From the NCBI GenBank assembly GCA_943735955.1, contig OX030959.1:5675241-5739240 (forward strand): a stretch of 64,000 nt of DNA, in the 5' to 3' direction. The notes below the pieces were generated by a model that was given only the letters and a program-made list of their open reading frames with translations, was not told where the DNA came from and searched no databases. The translations under genes and the position numbers were made by a program. This document shows, in pieces, positions 27,950 through 41,161 of the stretch (position 1 is its first letter; each line of letters begins with the position of its first letter). The stretch comes from Piscicola geometra (taxonomy: Eukaryota > Annelida > Clitellata > Hirudinida > Piscicolidae).

Positions 27950-29300
27950 AGCTCACAGTTGCTATAGAGTCTTTATTTCAAACATTCTTTTGTGTTTTTG
28001 CCGCAGTTTATGCGTTAGCAAACACCTATTGACCGCGCGAATCCCCCATCATCAATAAAGCATTGGGCGGATATTTTAAGGTCCTGCAAAACACAAATGT
28101 TGTGCAACGCGTACGTGTTTTCATTTTGTTGCACATTTTTAGTTTTTATGTTACATTGTAATATTCGTGCAATTTGTTTATGATGAATAAATATCTTTAC
28201 TAAATAAGTAATTAATTTCAATGTGTATTGTGCAAATTGTTTAGTCAAAATTAAACTTTAAATTTCACAAATTTTTTTCTTTTCTTTTTTTGAAGTGTAT
28301 AAGTACATGATGAATCGAGATATGAAGTATTTCCAGTTTAAGATCGTCTACATTCGTTTATTGCTTAATCATTATAAGTTATCTTCTCTCTCTTTTATAG
28401 CCTTCTTATGGCCTCCAACAGACAATAAATCTAAATGCCATCAAACATCGACCAATTTTATTGCATATAATTTAAAGTCTACTTACTGCTGCTAGGCTGC
28501 CTTGCATTTTTCTGAATCTTCGATACGCGAAAACTTTAATTAAAGACATATATAAAGTCTGTCTAAAGTATGCTAAATTCTTTATTTAGCGCTTTTTATT
28601 CGGAAGCTTAATGTCTCTTAAATAAACTTTAATGAGATTTAAAAAATTAATGAAAATCCACATTGCTAAACACGTTTCTTAAGCCTTGCACTAACTTTTA
28701 AAAAGGTTTAGTTTAGAATTTTCGAATAGTAAAATAAATAAATACCAAAAATTAACTAGGTTATTATCTTTTTTTTTCGGAAAAAATATAATAAAATGGA
28801 AGTTTGCGTTTTCAGCAACTACTAAACAAACCGCCAGTTTTTCGTCGGTTAACTCCACAAAAACATCAGCTAAGGAGCATAAAACCTGGCATCGTGTTGA
28901 AATAGGTAATGTAGAAATTCTATCTCATCTTCAGCGTAGGCAAAATAAAAGTTTGAGATTTATTTTGTAAAGAAAATATACATCTTTACAAAATCTAGCT
29001 ATTTGTTAACAATTATTAATAAAAAAAGGTATTTAACTTTTTCAACTCAAGTTAAATAAAACAAAAGAACAATATCATAAGAAAACTATGCATCAAACTA
29101 CTGTTTTTACTTTCATATAAACTTAATTTTATGCGTATATAATTAAGCGGTGTCTACATATAGCCGGGATCTTAGCATAATATCGATTTTACAAAACCCA
29201 TTCGCCAAAGCGTTCTGATTGCGTTATATACTCATAATTATACTTTTGTTCATGCTAATTAATTGTTTGATAAATTTTTTATTATAAGCTAAGAGTGCTT
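27950..29300. promoter_or_regulatory. Candidate regulatory region in the 3' flank of Lox2
   Basis: Several GC-richer blocks in an otherwise AT-rich desert: about 28015-28130 (GACCGCGCG, ATTGGGCGG), 28390-28510 (CTTATGGCC at 28405, TTTTATTGCA at 28456), 28840-28940, and 29150-29235. Several contain posterior-Hox-like TTATGG or TTTATTG cores. Short ORFs here show no known domain. Confidence 0.3.
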
Positions 29301-32300
29301 TCGGAAGTAAAAAGTAAAATGTCTACTTTTTTCTCGGCAAGAAAGAGTGTATTAAATGAACCTATAACATTATTAACAAACGCTAATAATCATGAAGATC
29401 TTTTTGATCTATCAAGAAAATTGAAAGAATTTGTTTTTTTCAAAAAAATAAACAACAGAAAAAAAATAAAAATGCTTTTAATAATAAAATATAATTAAAA
29501 GTAAAGTTTCAATAGTAAGATAGGGAAATAAAACTATAACGTGAATAAACTCAATAAAAAACGAAAACATGTGAATATTTCGCGCGTATTTCTGCAGTTT
29601 TACATCCTCGTCGATCAAAAATTCTGACTCGCATTCCATAAAGGACTGGATAGTGTGTGTATTTTATGTGGGATCGGCATAATGCAGGGAAGAAAAGCGA
29701 AATAATTGAAAAATGAAAAAAGGTCAAAAATAAAAGTGAATTGATTGATTTGTTGATATATCTAGGCATGCTGAAATGTTATATCCTAATTTGTCAGTAG
29801 CAAAAAATAAAGTATTTCACAAAATGAAGTAACAAAAGTTCTAATTTAGCTATTTAGTTTTAAAGTTTTCTAAATACATTTTTCAAATGGGATACAATTT
29901 AGCATAAAGGCTAGAATAGCCTTAATAAGGGTTTTTATCAAAGCCACTTTTCTTATTTCATTCAATTTCAAATCATGTGAATTTGATATGAGTTTTTCAA
30001 TGTTTAAACTTATTTAAATACATGAATCTTCAGGTATCTTGACTAAAATTATGAACCTTTTAACAATTAAATATAGAAAAAAACAGCAATTCATTTTTGA
30101 TATCTATATTATATAGATTCAAATTGAAAGAATCTCTAACAGAAATGAAAAAATCTAAACCGAAATCGAGCGAAAAACAAAGATTCTTAATATAAAACTT
30201 TTTTTTATCATTTTTTTTCCTAATCTTTTGTTAATATTATTTGTCAATTGTTGTATTTTCTATATATATAACTTTCATTTTTATGTTTTTAAAGTGGTTG
30301 TTCAAGCGAGGGCTGGCTCTCTCTCCATCTTAGTAAGTGTGTTTATGACCGTGTTGCCGTTGAATACTTAATTTGCTTTAATACCACGCAATACTTTTAG
30401 AAGTGAGACGGAAAGGTTTTTTCCATGTGAATTTGTTTTTCGGTGTTTTTTTAATATAGCCGCTAAATAAAAGTTTTCTGTCGTTTTTGTGTTTGTAGAA
30501 TTTATAGTATAAAAAAGTTTAATGAGAATATAAATAATTTTTTTCTGTATAAATAAACACACTTTGAATTGAAGCAATCGATTTTCAATTAATTTATCTT
30601 TTTTGTTAATTTTTTTTGTGAACTATAATAGTATGAATAGTTTTTTAAAATTAAAGAAATGGAAGTTACTTTTAGGAAAAATTGATATAGAAAGCCTAAT
30701 ACGATAGAAATATAATTAGTATGAAGGCTTTCATAAAAAATGTAAACGTGAATATCTGAAAAGTGATTAATGAGCACTACTTTACATTCATATTTAAAAA
30801 ATACACTATGAACTTCTAAACCTATTTTGAAAAAAAGGTTGGCTATGAGTATGTGATCCATTTAAAATATAAACAGGATTTACTTCCCCTCAAAATACTT
30901 TTTTGAGCGAAAAGTGACTTAAAATAAAAGTTAATTTTTAGAAGTGAAATTGGCTGAAATAAACTCTGAAACTTCATGACTATTGAATGAAGGTGCTTTC
31001 TGAGTAATCTGTTTCAAAACATGGACTTCCTAAAAGAATCTCTAATCCCAAACAGCGTTCGTTAATTCAGTGCCCAAAAAACTTTACATATTTTATAAGG
31101 CTTCTAGAAAAAGTGTTATTTAGGATTGGCAGAATTGACCAAAATGCGGCCAAAAACGAAAAAAACTCTTAAAAATGATGAAAAACACGCAAAGGCGACT
31201 ATAAAAAAGCTATAAATTCCAATTAAACTAAAAATTTTATAGCTCACTAAAACGAGTTTTTAAGATATAATATTAAATAAAAAGTATGAGATAAAGTACA
31301 AAGATCAAGATGGAATTAAGCGCAGATAATTGTCTAGAAGCTTTTCAAAATAGATTTTTATCACATATTAATAATTATATAATTATAAAAGAGTACTAAG
31401 AGCAATCGTCTACAAAGAAAACATATAAACCTCCATAAAAACTTTCCCAAAAAAATAGGATTGAGAAAAACTTTATAAAGTAAGACATAATAATGCGAGT
31501 AATATTTTTATCATGATGATTATCTAATCTGGATCGTAAGCATGATGAGTGTACGTGGTATTAGGGGGTCTTTACTGCCGACAATTTCTCAGTCACAACA
31601 ACACTTTCCAACGCTATACTGTACTTCCAATAACTAAACAGGATCCAAAAAAATAATACTAAATTTTTTTTTCGTTTAAAAACATGATATACCAAAAAAA
31701 AAGTTTATAAACAAAATTTTTATTCTTTAAAATAATCTTGTAAGGGCTTGCTTCGCAAGAGGTTCTTTGCGACAAAACATAACAAATTTTTGTGAATTAT
31801 GTAGAGTTTTTTACTCAAACTTTTTTTCATTGAAATAGTTGAGTTTATTTCTAATTCTTGCGGACTTTATGAAAAAAAGATATGAAAGTTGCAAATATTC
31901 AAGTTCAAGCAAAGAGTCTTTGTTTTTAGAAATAACTCATAGATTTATATGTTATAATGTGAAGAACAGAATAATTTACTGTTTCTGCTAAAGAAAAAAT
32001 TTCGACCTTGATTAAATTACTATGCGTTAATTATCTTCTTTCCGTTTTTTTCTGTTTGTTCGTATTTCATGAAGGTTGCTGTCTCAATTTTTGAAAAACG
32101 TATTTTCATAAATTTTGGTATTTAAAATAGATCCTATTTATGCGATTTAATACGAATACTTTTGTCTTGTATTATATTCAGAAAATAGCTTTCAATCACA
32201 CTCAGTTTGATATTTATAAAGCAACTCAATTAGGCTCTCAAACATATAGATTCAGTATTTTTCAAAACAGAGTTAGGTTAAATTTCTCGTGAATGCTTCT

Positions 32301-35300
32301 CTAACATTATTTTAATTATAGATAATTGATTGGTGAGTAATTCAATTCACAATTTAGAACCACTTCTTTTCTTGAAACTATTAATTTTTTTACATTTTAG
32401 AAAACTATCAAATCCTACAAATATGGAAAACATACATTTGAAATTTTAGCTTAATAATTTTTATTTCCTTTCTATATGATACGCTTAAAAGTATATGAAT
32501 ATGTAAATATTATTTATAATTTGATTTTTCCATAATGGAATATTGAAAAAATAATGAAGTAATTTTGACACAGAGTAAATGTGAGTAAGTGGTGAGAGTG
32601 GATATAGTTAAATGTTGCGTGATTTTTTCTAAAAATTTTGTCTTGTGCTTGATCAAAAATAGTCGTAAAAACAATATTACAAAAAGTTCCTCCACTATAT
32701 ACAAAGTCATAACATTAAATCTTTGTTCAACTGTTTTTTTATAAATTTTTTTTACTTTCATTTCCATGTTTATTGTAATATCCCTCATGAATAATTTTTA
32801 ATAAAATAAAAATAATTAAACTTAATTTTTTTAAATAAATAAATAAAGCTTCTTCAAAATGTTGCGTTAGTAGTAATAATTTTATAAAAACAAGGAGTAG
32901 GTGAAGCACAACTTCATTCATCAAAAAACCACCCAACGGATCATTCAAAATATCAATGTTTTCGTATCTAACAATATATTAATATTTAGATTTTCTAATC
33001 TGAGAGTTTAATAATTTTTTTATTCATCCACAATTCATTGAAAACTATTTCATTAATTTAAATTTCGATAAAAAAATATTTCAAGAAAAGTATTTTTCTT
33101 AGAACTGAATCAAAATAAAAATTTAAAAAAAGTAAACTTTTAAAAATATTGAAAGAAAAATTCATACAGATAGATCAAGGGTAAGCCATATTTATTGCAG
33201 ACATAAAATTAACCAGCATGTAAATTGGTAGATGCTCCTGAAACAGTGTTTTTTCGACGCTTTTATTTTTCATTATCAAAACATTATTTTTACTTTTTTA
33301 AATTTTCTTGTATATTTAAGTAAAAAAATTCATTTATAAAATAAAAGTTTAAATTTACTAGTATATAATTAAATTAATGATTTTAAACTGCGTTACATTT
33401 ATCGCAAATAAATGTAAATCTACGTTTCTAGTTATGTTTTATATTATAAATTTATAATCTAAACTTAAATACAACAATTTTCAAATTTATTCGTTTTAAG
33501 ATGCACTCGATATAATATATTATAAACTTGTATATTAATGCTATGTATATTTTACAATATATATAGTCTCGCACGTTCAAATTATCATAATAAATGTCTC
33601 GTGGCATCGTATGAATAAGTCTTCAACCAAAAATTCTATTTAATTCTATTAAATTCTATTCATAAGTATTTGTTTCGAATGAAAGTATTTACAAACTTAA
33701 AGTTTTTAATTAGTTATTTTTCGCTTTTTTTGAAAAGTTTATTTTATAATTAACTCATTTTTTAAAAAATCATATTTATCTTACACATTTATTTTAAATA
33801 CATTTAAAAAAAACTTTTAAAACTCAAATTATTAGAAAATATTTAAAACACACACGATAACACACACACGGACATAAAAAACTATGTCATGTGTCTGTAT
33901 TTTAAGTTCGCATATATCAAGGCATTTGATAGCTTTATGTTTCTAAACTCTTAATAGAAACAAACAAACATCTTATTTTAGAACTTTTATTTCAACTTTT
34001 TAATATTTTTTTTAGTTAGAATACTTTTAAATATTGAGTTTGTTCTTCATTTTGACATGAATTTCAATTTCACTTCTATTTTTTAATACACTTTGTTTAA
34101 TAAATCAAAGTTTCATCTTTTTTTCAAATAAAAACACGAAAAATGTTTTTTTTCAACAGTTTATTCACAAAAACTATACAAAAAATGAATGAATCAAAAA
34201 TCTTGTAAATATATATTGTCATTTATCCTTTGAGGTTTAACAAAATTTCAAATCGACTACCAAGAAAAAAGTTTCTAGTAAAAATATCAATTCACTAAAA
34301 TGTGACATTTCATGTTTTTATCAAATTTATGACAAAGAAGAAAAAACAATGCAAGCTAAAAAAAAATAATAATTTTTAAGATTTAGCCCATAGGTGAATC
34401 AACAATCATATTCAAAATATTTATCACAAATATTTATCCTTTAGTGAGTCAAATCAGTATATATAATTATCTATACGTTTAAGTGTTTTAGTGTTTGAGT
34501 ACATTTTTGGGATTGTTTAACAGCCAATAATCTAAATGTATAGTTCTAACAAGAATATTGTAAACTTTTCGAAGATTGAAAAACATACAATAGATGCACG
34601 AGAACAAAAGAAAATTTAACCCATTTCAAAACAAAAAATATTTGTATAATTGTCTTTTTATAATAAATTTTAAAAAATGTATATTTCAAAATGAACAATT
34701 ATCAAAGATATAGGATGAGATTTTGACACTATTTTCAAATTGAAATTTCATTTGTGAATTTCTACTACACAAATATACAAAAATACAAGTATAACGTTAT
34801 AATGGAATGAGAATCCTTTAGTTGAAATGTGTTCAGTAAAAATTTAGTCTAAAAAAAGTTTTAATTAAGAAGAATGAACTTCTCTTTATATTGGAAATAA
34901 AATTTGAGATTTACTTTAATATGTACTGAGTGAATTTATGAATTAAGTCATAAGTATAAATCACTGAATGTTATGCATCGAAACATCATAAAATCTTCAT
35001 GAACTGTATTTTATATTTATCCCATCTGTATTCAAGGAAAGCTCATAAAAAGTGTGAAAAGAATCATTTAAGAGTAATAAAACAATGAAAATTGTTACAT
35101 TTGTTACAATATCGAACACGAAAATCTGGGTTCTGGGGTTTCGCTGTGAAATACTAAGAATACAAGTAAAGAATGTTAATGAGAGACAATATAAACAAAA
35201 TTTGTGATATGACTTTCATGAAAAGATTAACTTAAAATGAGTAATTTGTATTTAGAACTATATTATTCTTAAATGTAGTGGAAAATATAAATAAAATCTA

Positions 35301-35691
35301 AAATTCTAAAAATTATGTCGATAATAATATATATGGAGTTATCTCGAGAAGGAAAGGGTTTAAGATCAGTATGTTTGGTCGAGATCTAAAGATTGAACTG
35401 CACGGGAACACAAGGACTTCACAAATGCCATACACCTATGAATCTAGGCAACACAATTAGAGTGAAAATTCATTTTAAAGTTTAGATCTTATTAAAAAAA
35501 ACTTGAATAACTAAAGAATTTAAACTCTTTTAACGCCTAAAACAAGACGTATACGTTATTTCAACGATCAAAACCAATAATAAATGCTACTACAATGAAC
35601 GTCACGTTGATAACAGTAATATTGTATACCATGTTTTGATGATTATGATGATGAAATAATTGATATCGACATTAACACGAACACATATAAG
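29301..35691. other. AT-rich non-coding DNA downstream of Lox2
   Basis: No gene. Small GC-richer islands lie at 30290-30360 and 31490-31630. A compact hairpin, CTTGC-TTC-GCAAG, is at about 31748-31760. The last few hundred bases may be Lox2 3' UTR if a distal poly(A) site is used. Confidence 0.5.
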
Positions 35692-35714
35692 TATATATAT
35701 ATATATATATATAT
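35692..35714. repeat. (TA)n dinucleotide run
   Basis: About 11 uninterrupted TA units 345-370 bases beyond the Lox stop codon. Confidence 0.9.
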
Positions 35715-35725
35715 GTATATTTAAG

Positions 35726-35731
35726 TTTATT
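35726..35731 (-). terminator. Candidate poly(A) signal for the Lox2-like gene
   Basis: AATAAA on the minus strand about 330 bases past the Lox stop, just beyond the TA dinucleotide run. Longer 3' UTRs are possible: the DNA at about 35340-35450 is somewhat GC-richer than its surroundings and could still be transcribed. Confidence 0.25.
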
Positions 35732-36058
35732 CATGAATACATTCACAATACATTGAAACTAACTATATGTTTGAAGTTTTCATTTATCAATAAAAAAAGT
35801 ATTTGTAAATAATATTTTCTTTTTCATTCATCTAAGAAAATATTAGTTTTTGTAAACTAGGGAAAATCAAAGTATTCTTGTTCAAACAATTATATTATTG
35901 ATTATTTTAAACAAAAAATTACCTTCAGGTTCTGCTTCGTTTTGAAAACGGAAAGAATATTATGTTGAACATTCATACTACCATGTTAGCAATACAGCTA
36001 TGAATTGCGAAAGAAATAGTTGTATTAATACAAAGACCAGTATCTACACATGACTACC

Positions 36059-36330
36059 TCAAACTGCTTCTGATGAGCTAGTAGATGAAAGTTTCACTCG
36101 TTTTTCCGTCTCATTCAGTTCCTTTATTGTCTGCACTTCCTTTTTCTCCTTCATTCTCCTGTTCTGAAACCAAATCTTGATCTGGCGTTCAGTCAGTGAC
36201 AACTCACGACTTAATTCAATTCTCCTAGTCCTGCTCAGGTACTTGTTGAATTTGAAGTCTTTTTCCAACTCCAAAGTCTGATAGCACGTGTAAGTCTGAC
36301 GGCCTCTCCGTCTTTGTGACGAGTTTGGTC
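36059..36330 (-). CDS. Lox2: Lox2-like Hox gene, exon 2: homeodomain and UbdA-like tail
   Basis: Second and last exon, 89 residues plus the split Gly230. It begins after a pyrimidine-rich acceptor (AG at 36332-36331), giving [14 protein letters not shown] across the junction. The linker from YPWM to the homeodomain is only nine residues, as in Ubx/abd-A and Lox-type proteins. The homeodomain is residues 236-295: RRRGRQTYT start, [18 protein letters not shown] in helix 3, and intact W48, F49, N51 and R53. After it comes [11 protein letters not shown], a clear relative of the UbdA peptide (QAIKELNEQEK) found in Ubx, abd-A, Lox2 and Lox4. The protein then ends shortly at SSSEAV and a TGA stop. 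Unusual residues for the class are Cys at homeodomain position 10 (normally Arg), Asp19, Ser27, Thr29, Arg36 and Glu37, so the copy looks fast-evolving. It should act in the nucleus on TAAT/TTAT-type sites. Lox4 is the alternative if this lineage lacks Lox2. Confidence 0.93.
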
Positions 36331-37682
36331 CTGTTGAAATGAGGGAAATGTATACTAAACTCTTTTCAATTCGAGGATTTATTATTGATTCACATTTGAA
36401 ACTTGAGTGATATACAGAATTAAATAATAACAATAACGCGAATAAGATTAGAGATCAGTGATTCAAGCTTGAGAATAAAGGCTAGCCACGGATCAAATGA
36501 TCTCATAAACATGAAATTGATTAATTGCGAAATTAATATTCTCTATATAAATTGAGAATGCCATATATTAAATTGTTTTGGAAAGATATAAACATTTATA
36601 TGTCTTTAATTAATCAATAAAGTAGATTTACAAAATTGTAATCTGAAAACATCGTCCTGAATAACTTTTGTTTTGTTTTTTTCTTTTTGAAGTTATAACT
36701 CTAGTAGTCATGGTGAAAAATTATTGAAACATATAGTATCTATTCTTTGGTCCAAATTTTTAAAATTTGTGGTTAGTCTGCAAGCAATGTTAAGCTAGTG
36801 ATGATAGCAAGAATGAAAAATAGTCTGAAACAAAGGTAAAATGAATCATGACTATGTAATCTAGAAACTTTTATTATTTGAGTTTTTTTGGAATAAAAAA
36901 AAGTGCTGAAGTTCATGACGAAGACACATGATGAAGATAATTCGAAGTTTATGTCGGATATGGAAAGATTTATTTGCGTAAAGTTCACGGAGGTAAATAA
37001 AAATGTCAACAAGTATTTCCGTTTAAAGTAATTTTGAGTATTTGTATTGGAAGCTTGGAAATTATAAAGAATCGATTGTGGCTCCGGGTTGAATAAATAC
37101 AGATAATCTTTTTGTTTGGAGAAAAGGGAAATTGGTTTTGTCTTGATGCATTTTCTAATGAATATACCCTGGCGCCGAAAAAGAGATAAAATCTTAGGTA
37201 TATAGACAATGAAAAGATTTATGAATAAATAATAAATTTCCAGAATTGGAAAAATGAAACAGACTAGTGATGATGATGCGGTAAATTAATGTAGATTTGA
37301 ATTTAAAAAATGCAGGTAGAAAACCATGAACAAATAAAATGCAATAAAAATCAAAAAACTTTTCATATGTAGTCTACAATCATATGAATATCTTCTCATA
37401 TCTTTCTCATATATACTATGAGCGCGAATATGCTATACGAAGAATTCTAGCGAGCTGGCAGATTTTTGTAACATTTTTTAAAGGTGCAATAAAACTCAAC
37501 CCTGGCGAATAAACTTTCTTGGAAAAGTTAAACGTTATATGGGAGTTTTTTGCAATTCTAAAAATGTTTTTTGTTATTTTATATTATTTCCATCTCAGTC
37601 TTGTCATCTTTCTCATAATACTGATTTTCTAATATCATTCTCCTCTTCAATTTTTTCCTTTTCTCCCCTCTTTCCGTTTTTC

Positions 37683-37815
37683 CTCATCATCATCGTCATT
37701 ATCATCTTCACCACTACCATCACTACTATCACAATCATCTCTACCACGAATATCTCAAAAATAATCATTGTCATCATCATCATCATAAACATCATCATCA
37801 TAATCATCATCATTA
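37683..37815. repeat. Degenerate CAT/ATC trinucleotide repeat
   Basis: Interrupted CATCAT runs in the Lox intron, about 1.35 kb on the intronic side of the homeobox exon acceptor. Confidence 0.8.
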
Positions 37816-38889
37816 TTTGATTTTTAAAATGTTTAATAAGGATCAACTAAACCGTTTTTTTACGTTTAAACTATTTGATGTATCCACTCGTCAACGACTT
37901 GATCATCATCAAGAAAAAGCTTTCTATGGCCCACAAATAAGCAAAGTACTGACATTTTATTTACATACTATTACAAATTTATGGAACTCTTTCGAGCTTC
38001 CGAAACTGCTATAAAACGTGTAAAGCAACTCACCTTAGCCTCCTCTATCTATTTCTATTCTTTTTTTTTTCTTTCTATCTATAATTCGTACTTTTTCACA
38101 TTTTTATTTTAAGATTCTTAATTTTAAAATATAATCTTTCAATTTTTTCAAGTTTATTTTTCTATTGGAGGGTTTACAGAAATATTCATTTAAAAAAATA
38201 TTGTATTAACTCTATTCATTCATCTCTCATTTTGGTATAATATAAACTATATCATACAAACATTAAAAAAATTGTTTATATTATATAGTTACCACCAATC
38301 CATACAACCAGTAATCCACTATATATAGACCACACTCAGATAAACAACGCACACATCTATATAGTTCTTGTCTATTATACGTCATGTCTGTTTGTATATG
38401 AGTTTTCTCATACTTGGGAAAAGACGAAATGGTATGAAAAATTGTATATGAATGTACTGTATGACATCAATCGAAGTTCTTACAAGCTTTTTATTACTTT
38501 TTTTTATCTCTGATTTACTTCTCATTTATTCCATTTATTATGTTACTTTTATTTATTCTAGTTTGTTACTTAATCAATATCTTTTGGCATCCTTTATTGG
38601 TTTTCACTGTTTGCGGGAGATACTCTTGCATAAAGTTATATATGAATAGGAAAATGAAACAAATGCTCACAAATGTATACTCTCATGGATCATTCTTCAT
38701 TCTGAACTTTCTCATATATTTTAATGATTTATAATTTTATTCAACTTTTTTTATTTTGTTCTTTTTGTGTAACATACTTTAAAATGTATAGAACCTATTT
38801 TCATTATTAACATCATAACTCAATTTTGTGTTATAAAAAATAAAATTATATACAAAAACCATTATAAGTATATCTCATAAACAATTTTG

Positions 38890-39350
38890 TTTAAGTTTGC
38901 ATGCTTGTCTTCTGCGCCTCAATAAAACATCTTCTTATCAAGAGACAAACTTTTCCCGTCCATCTCAATGGCGACAACACGTTTTTAGGTAATCCTTGAA
39001 GAGTATATACATCATCAAGCACGCATGGTTGCGTCTTCGTTTCTTGCTCTAATTGTTTAGATAGTTTTCACATAAACGAATGACAGCGCTGGGTATGAAT
39101 GCTTCTAGTACTTGCACTTGTAATTTATTTATTTTCCACTTTTTATACGTATTTATTATTTATTTATTTTCAAAATTTATCTGTGCCTATAACCCATTTA
39201 TAAATCACATATGCTTGTATAGACACTTCTTATAGCATAGAGGCTATACACGTGGGAGCAACAGACTTAATAGAGGCGATGCAATAAACATTGAATCAGG
39301 TACATAAAGCATAGCGTTCTATAGCTTACTGAGCAATCCGTTTATTCTTC
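38890..39350. promoter_or_regulatory. Candidate intronic regulatory island in Lox2
   Basis: A GC-richer stretch in the Lox intron with a CACGTG E-box (39249-39254) beside a TATAGC/GCTATA inverted repeat, GCAATAAA (39281-39288), and the palindrome ATTTATAAAT (39196-39205). Regulatory use is inferred only from composition and motif content. Confidence 0.3.
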
Positions 39351-40473
39351 TTATGTCTTTGTGATTAACACCTAAATCATTGAGGCATAATACTTGGCGG
39401 CTTCTGTTAACTTCATACATCAGTACACCTCTGAAATTAGCATTATGAGATGGTTATGTTTATAAATATTAATCCATCTTTGTTTTTCTGAGACACAGTT
39501 CCGAGTTTAATGTTTTCAAAAAAATAACTTGTTGTTTTTATCTTATTATTGGAAATCTATAATACATAGCGGGCCTGAAAAGATATCTTTATGTGAATGC
39601 TGATCAAAATTTTATAGTCTAGATCATTTTTCTAAAGGTCTTCATAGACTATAGAATTTTACTAATGTAATATGTCGCTTTATTAAAACAAAAATGCGTC
39701 TTCAAAACCTATTATTTTGTACATGACCTTTTTTTTAATCGTTGAATGATCAAGAATGATTAATGAATATTTCATGATGCCGATTTGACAGACAAAAGAC
39801 TAGACGAAAGAATGGTATTAGTGGCGTATTTTGTAGTACACGGAGTATTTATTTTAAGCTAAATCTTCATCATTACTACAGAATAGTTATAAAAAAAAAA
39901 TCAAATAATCTTCAAAAAACTAGGAAACTAATTTTCTTACAATAAGAGTACTCAAAAAGCTCAAAACGATTTTATAATCAAGAATCAGTGCAACTCTGAA
40001 CAAAGTTGAAGGCATGGTCAAGAGTTCTAATGAAAAGATGGAGTGATGGTGGTGATAATTGTGCCGATGCTGAAGAAGTGGTGGAAATAAAGGTGTTCAA
40101 AATAAAGTATCGAAACTTGAAAAAAAATCGAATGATTTATCTAGAAGAAAGTCATAAAAAATAAATCATATTTATTAATTATGACAACGATAACAATCTG
40201 AGATGAGTGTTGTGATGAAACGGTTACTAATTCAGTCATAATATCTTTTTTGTGACACGAGTCGGACGTTTTAGTAGCTCATTTAATTGGAATAATGTTC
40301 TTTTATTTTTATTGTTTAATCTTTGGAATGAAAGAATGAGACTGATTTAAATCATTTCATAATTAAATAGGTTTTCAAAACAACATGGGGTTCGAGTTCA
40401 AAGCATGTTGATCGCTAGCTGACTGCTCAACAAGTCACACCACCTATATTCACATCATAACTACGACACTCAC

Positions 40474-41161
40474 CAACAACCGTCATCCAAGGGTACACAG
40501 GGGTGGAGTTGCAATGCACTGATCCACCGAGTCCATTGCAGTAGTCCATGGGAGAGGGGTTGTGGTAGACGTCGTGCGGGTTCAGGTGGTGGCCAGAACC
40601 GCCGCTGAGATAGTCTCTGAAGTTTGCGACGCTGAGAACTGCTGCTTCTTGGTTCGAGAGACACGACGAAGGAGGAGGAGGAGGAGGAGGTGGCAGGTCC
40701 GGAATGCCTCTGCAGCCTTGCAGGTGAGAGAAAGCCTGATGCAGCGGCAAGTAGAGTTCAGGATTGTTGTGCGGATGGTGGGCGTGATGGCCGAGCGAAG
40801 CTTCCAATCCTGGATTGATAAATGGCTCTCTGAAATCATGGCTAGGGTGGTGGTGGAAGGAGGAAGAAGGATGGTTGCTCGAACGAGGATAAGCCAAGGA
40901 GAGAGGACTGCCATTCGAGAGATGGAGGTTTTGTCTGCTTTGGTGGAAACTGATGTTGGCGGTGGAAGTGGAATTGTTGGTATTGCTGCCGTTACTGGAA
41001 GAAGAACGGTTGTTACTGCTACTGCTGTTGTTGTTAGAGTTGCTAGTGTTGCTGGAACTGTTATTGCTGCTGTTATTGTTAGAGCTATTCATTGACAACA
41101 TTCGATTGTGGTGTAACGAGCCAGGTGTTGACCCATTTTGTGGGTTGTAGTATGCCATCAT
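40474..41161 (-). CDS. Lox2: Lox2-like (Lox2/Lox4 class) Hox gene, exon 1 with YPWM motif
   Basis: First coding exon (229 residues plus one base) of a central-class Hox transcription factor. The ATG at 41161 is the first after an in-frame TGA at 41222-41224; a second ATG follows at once (MMAYYNPQNG) with a better context (G after ATG), so either may be used. Residues 26-66 are a Ser/Asn-rich tract, 102-131 are His-rich, 157-164 are eight prolines, and 223-226 are YPWM, the hexapeptide core that in this family contacts Exd/Pbx cofactors. The exon ends after WMTVVG at a GTGAGT donor (GT at 40473-40472) in phase 1. Joined to 36059-36330 it gives a 319-residue protein. GC is much higher than the surrounding DNA, as expected for coding sequence. 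Antisense ORFs over this exon are shadows of the biased codons. Assignment to Lox2 rather than Lox4 rests on position next to Post2 and is less certain than the class. Confidence 0.9.

Larger units (their letters stand above)
36331..40473 (-). other. Intron of the Lox2-like gene
   Basis: The 4.1 kb intron between the GTGAGT donor at 40473 and the CATTTCAACAG acceptor ending at 36331. It is AT-rich and has no coding potential that I can support. It contains a degenerate CAT/ATC repeat (37683-37815) and a GC-richer island at about 38890-39350 described separately. Short ORFs here, including the 93- and 77-residue ones over the CAT repeat, are low-complexity artefacts. Confidence 0.85.

Noticed and set aside
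28476..28530. Possible minus-strand mini-exon (MQGSLAA followed by GTAAGT)
   Set aside because: Only a few codons, with no partner exon carrying a homeobox or other domain to the left.
1..36000. Search for Lox4, Antp or Hox microRNAs such as mir-10 in the left flank
   Set aside because: No homeodomain-coding stretch and no recognisable mir-10-like sequence was seen.
40562..41095. 177-residue plus-strand ORF opposite Lox2 exon 1
   Set aside because: A shadow of the Ser/Asn/His/Pro codons; the minus strand has the YPWM, a correct splice donor and continuity with the homeodomain.
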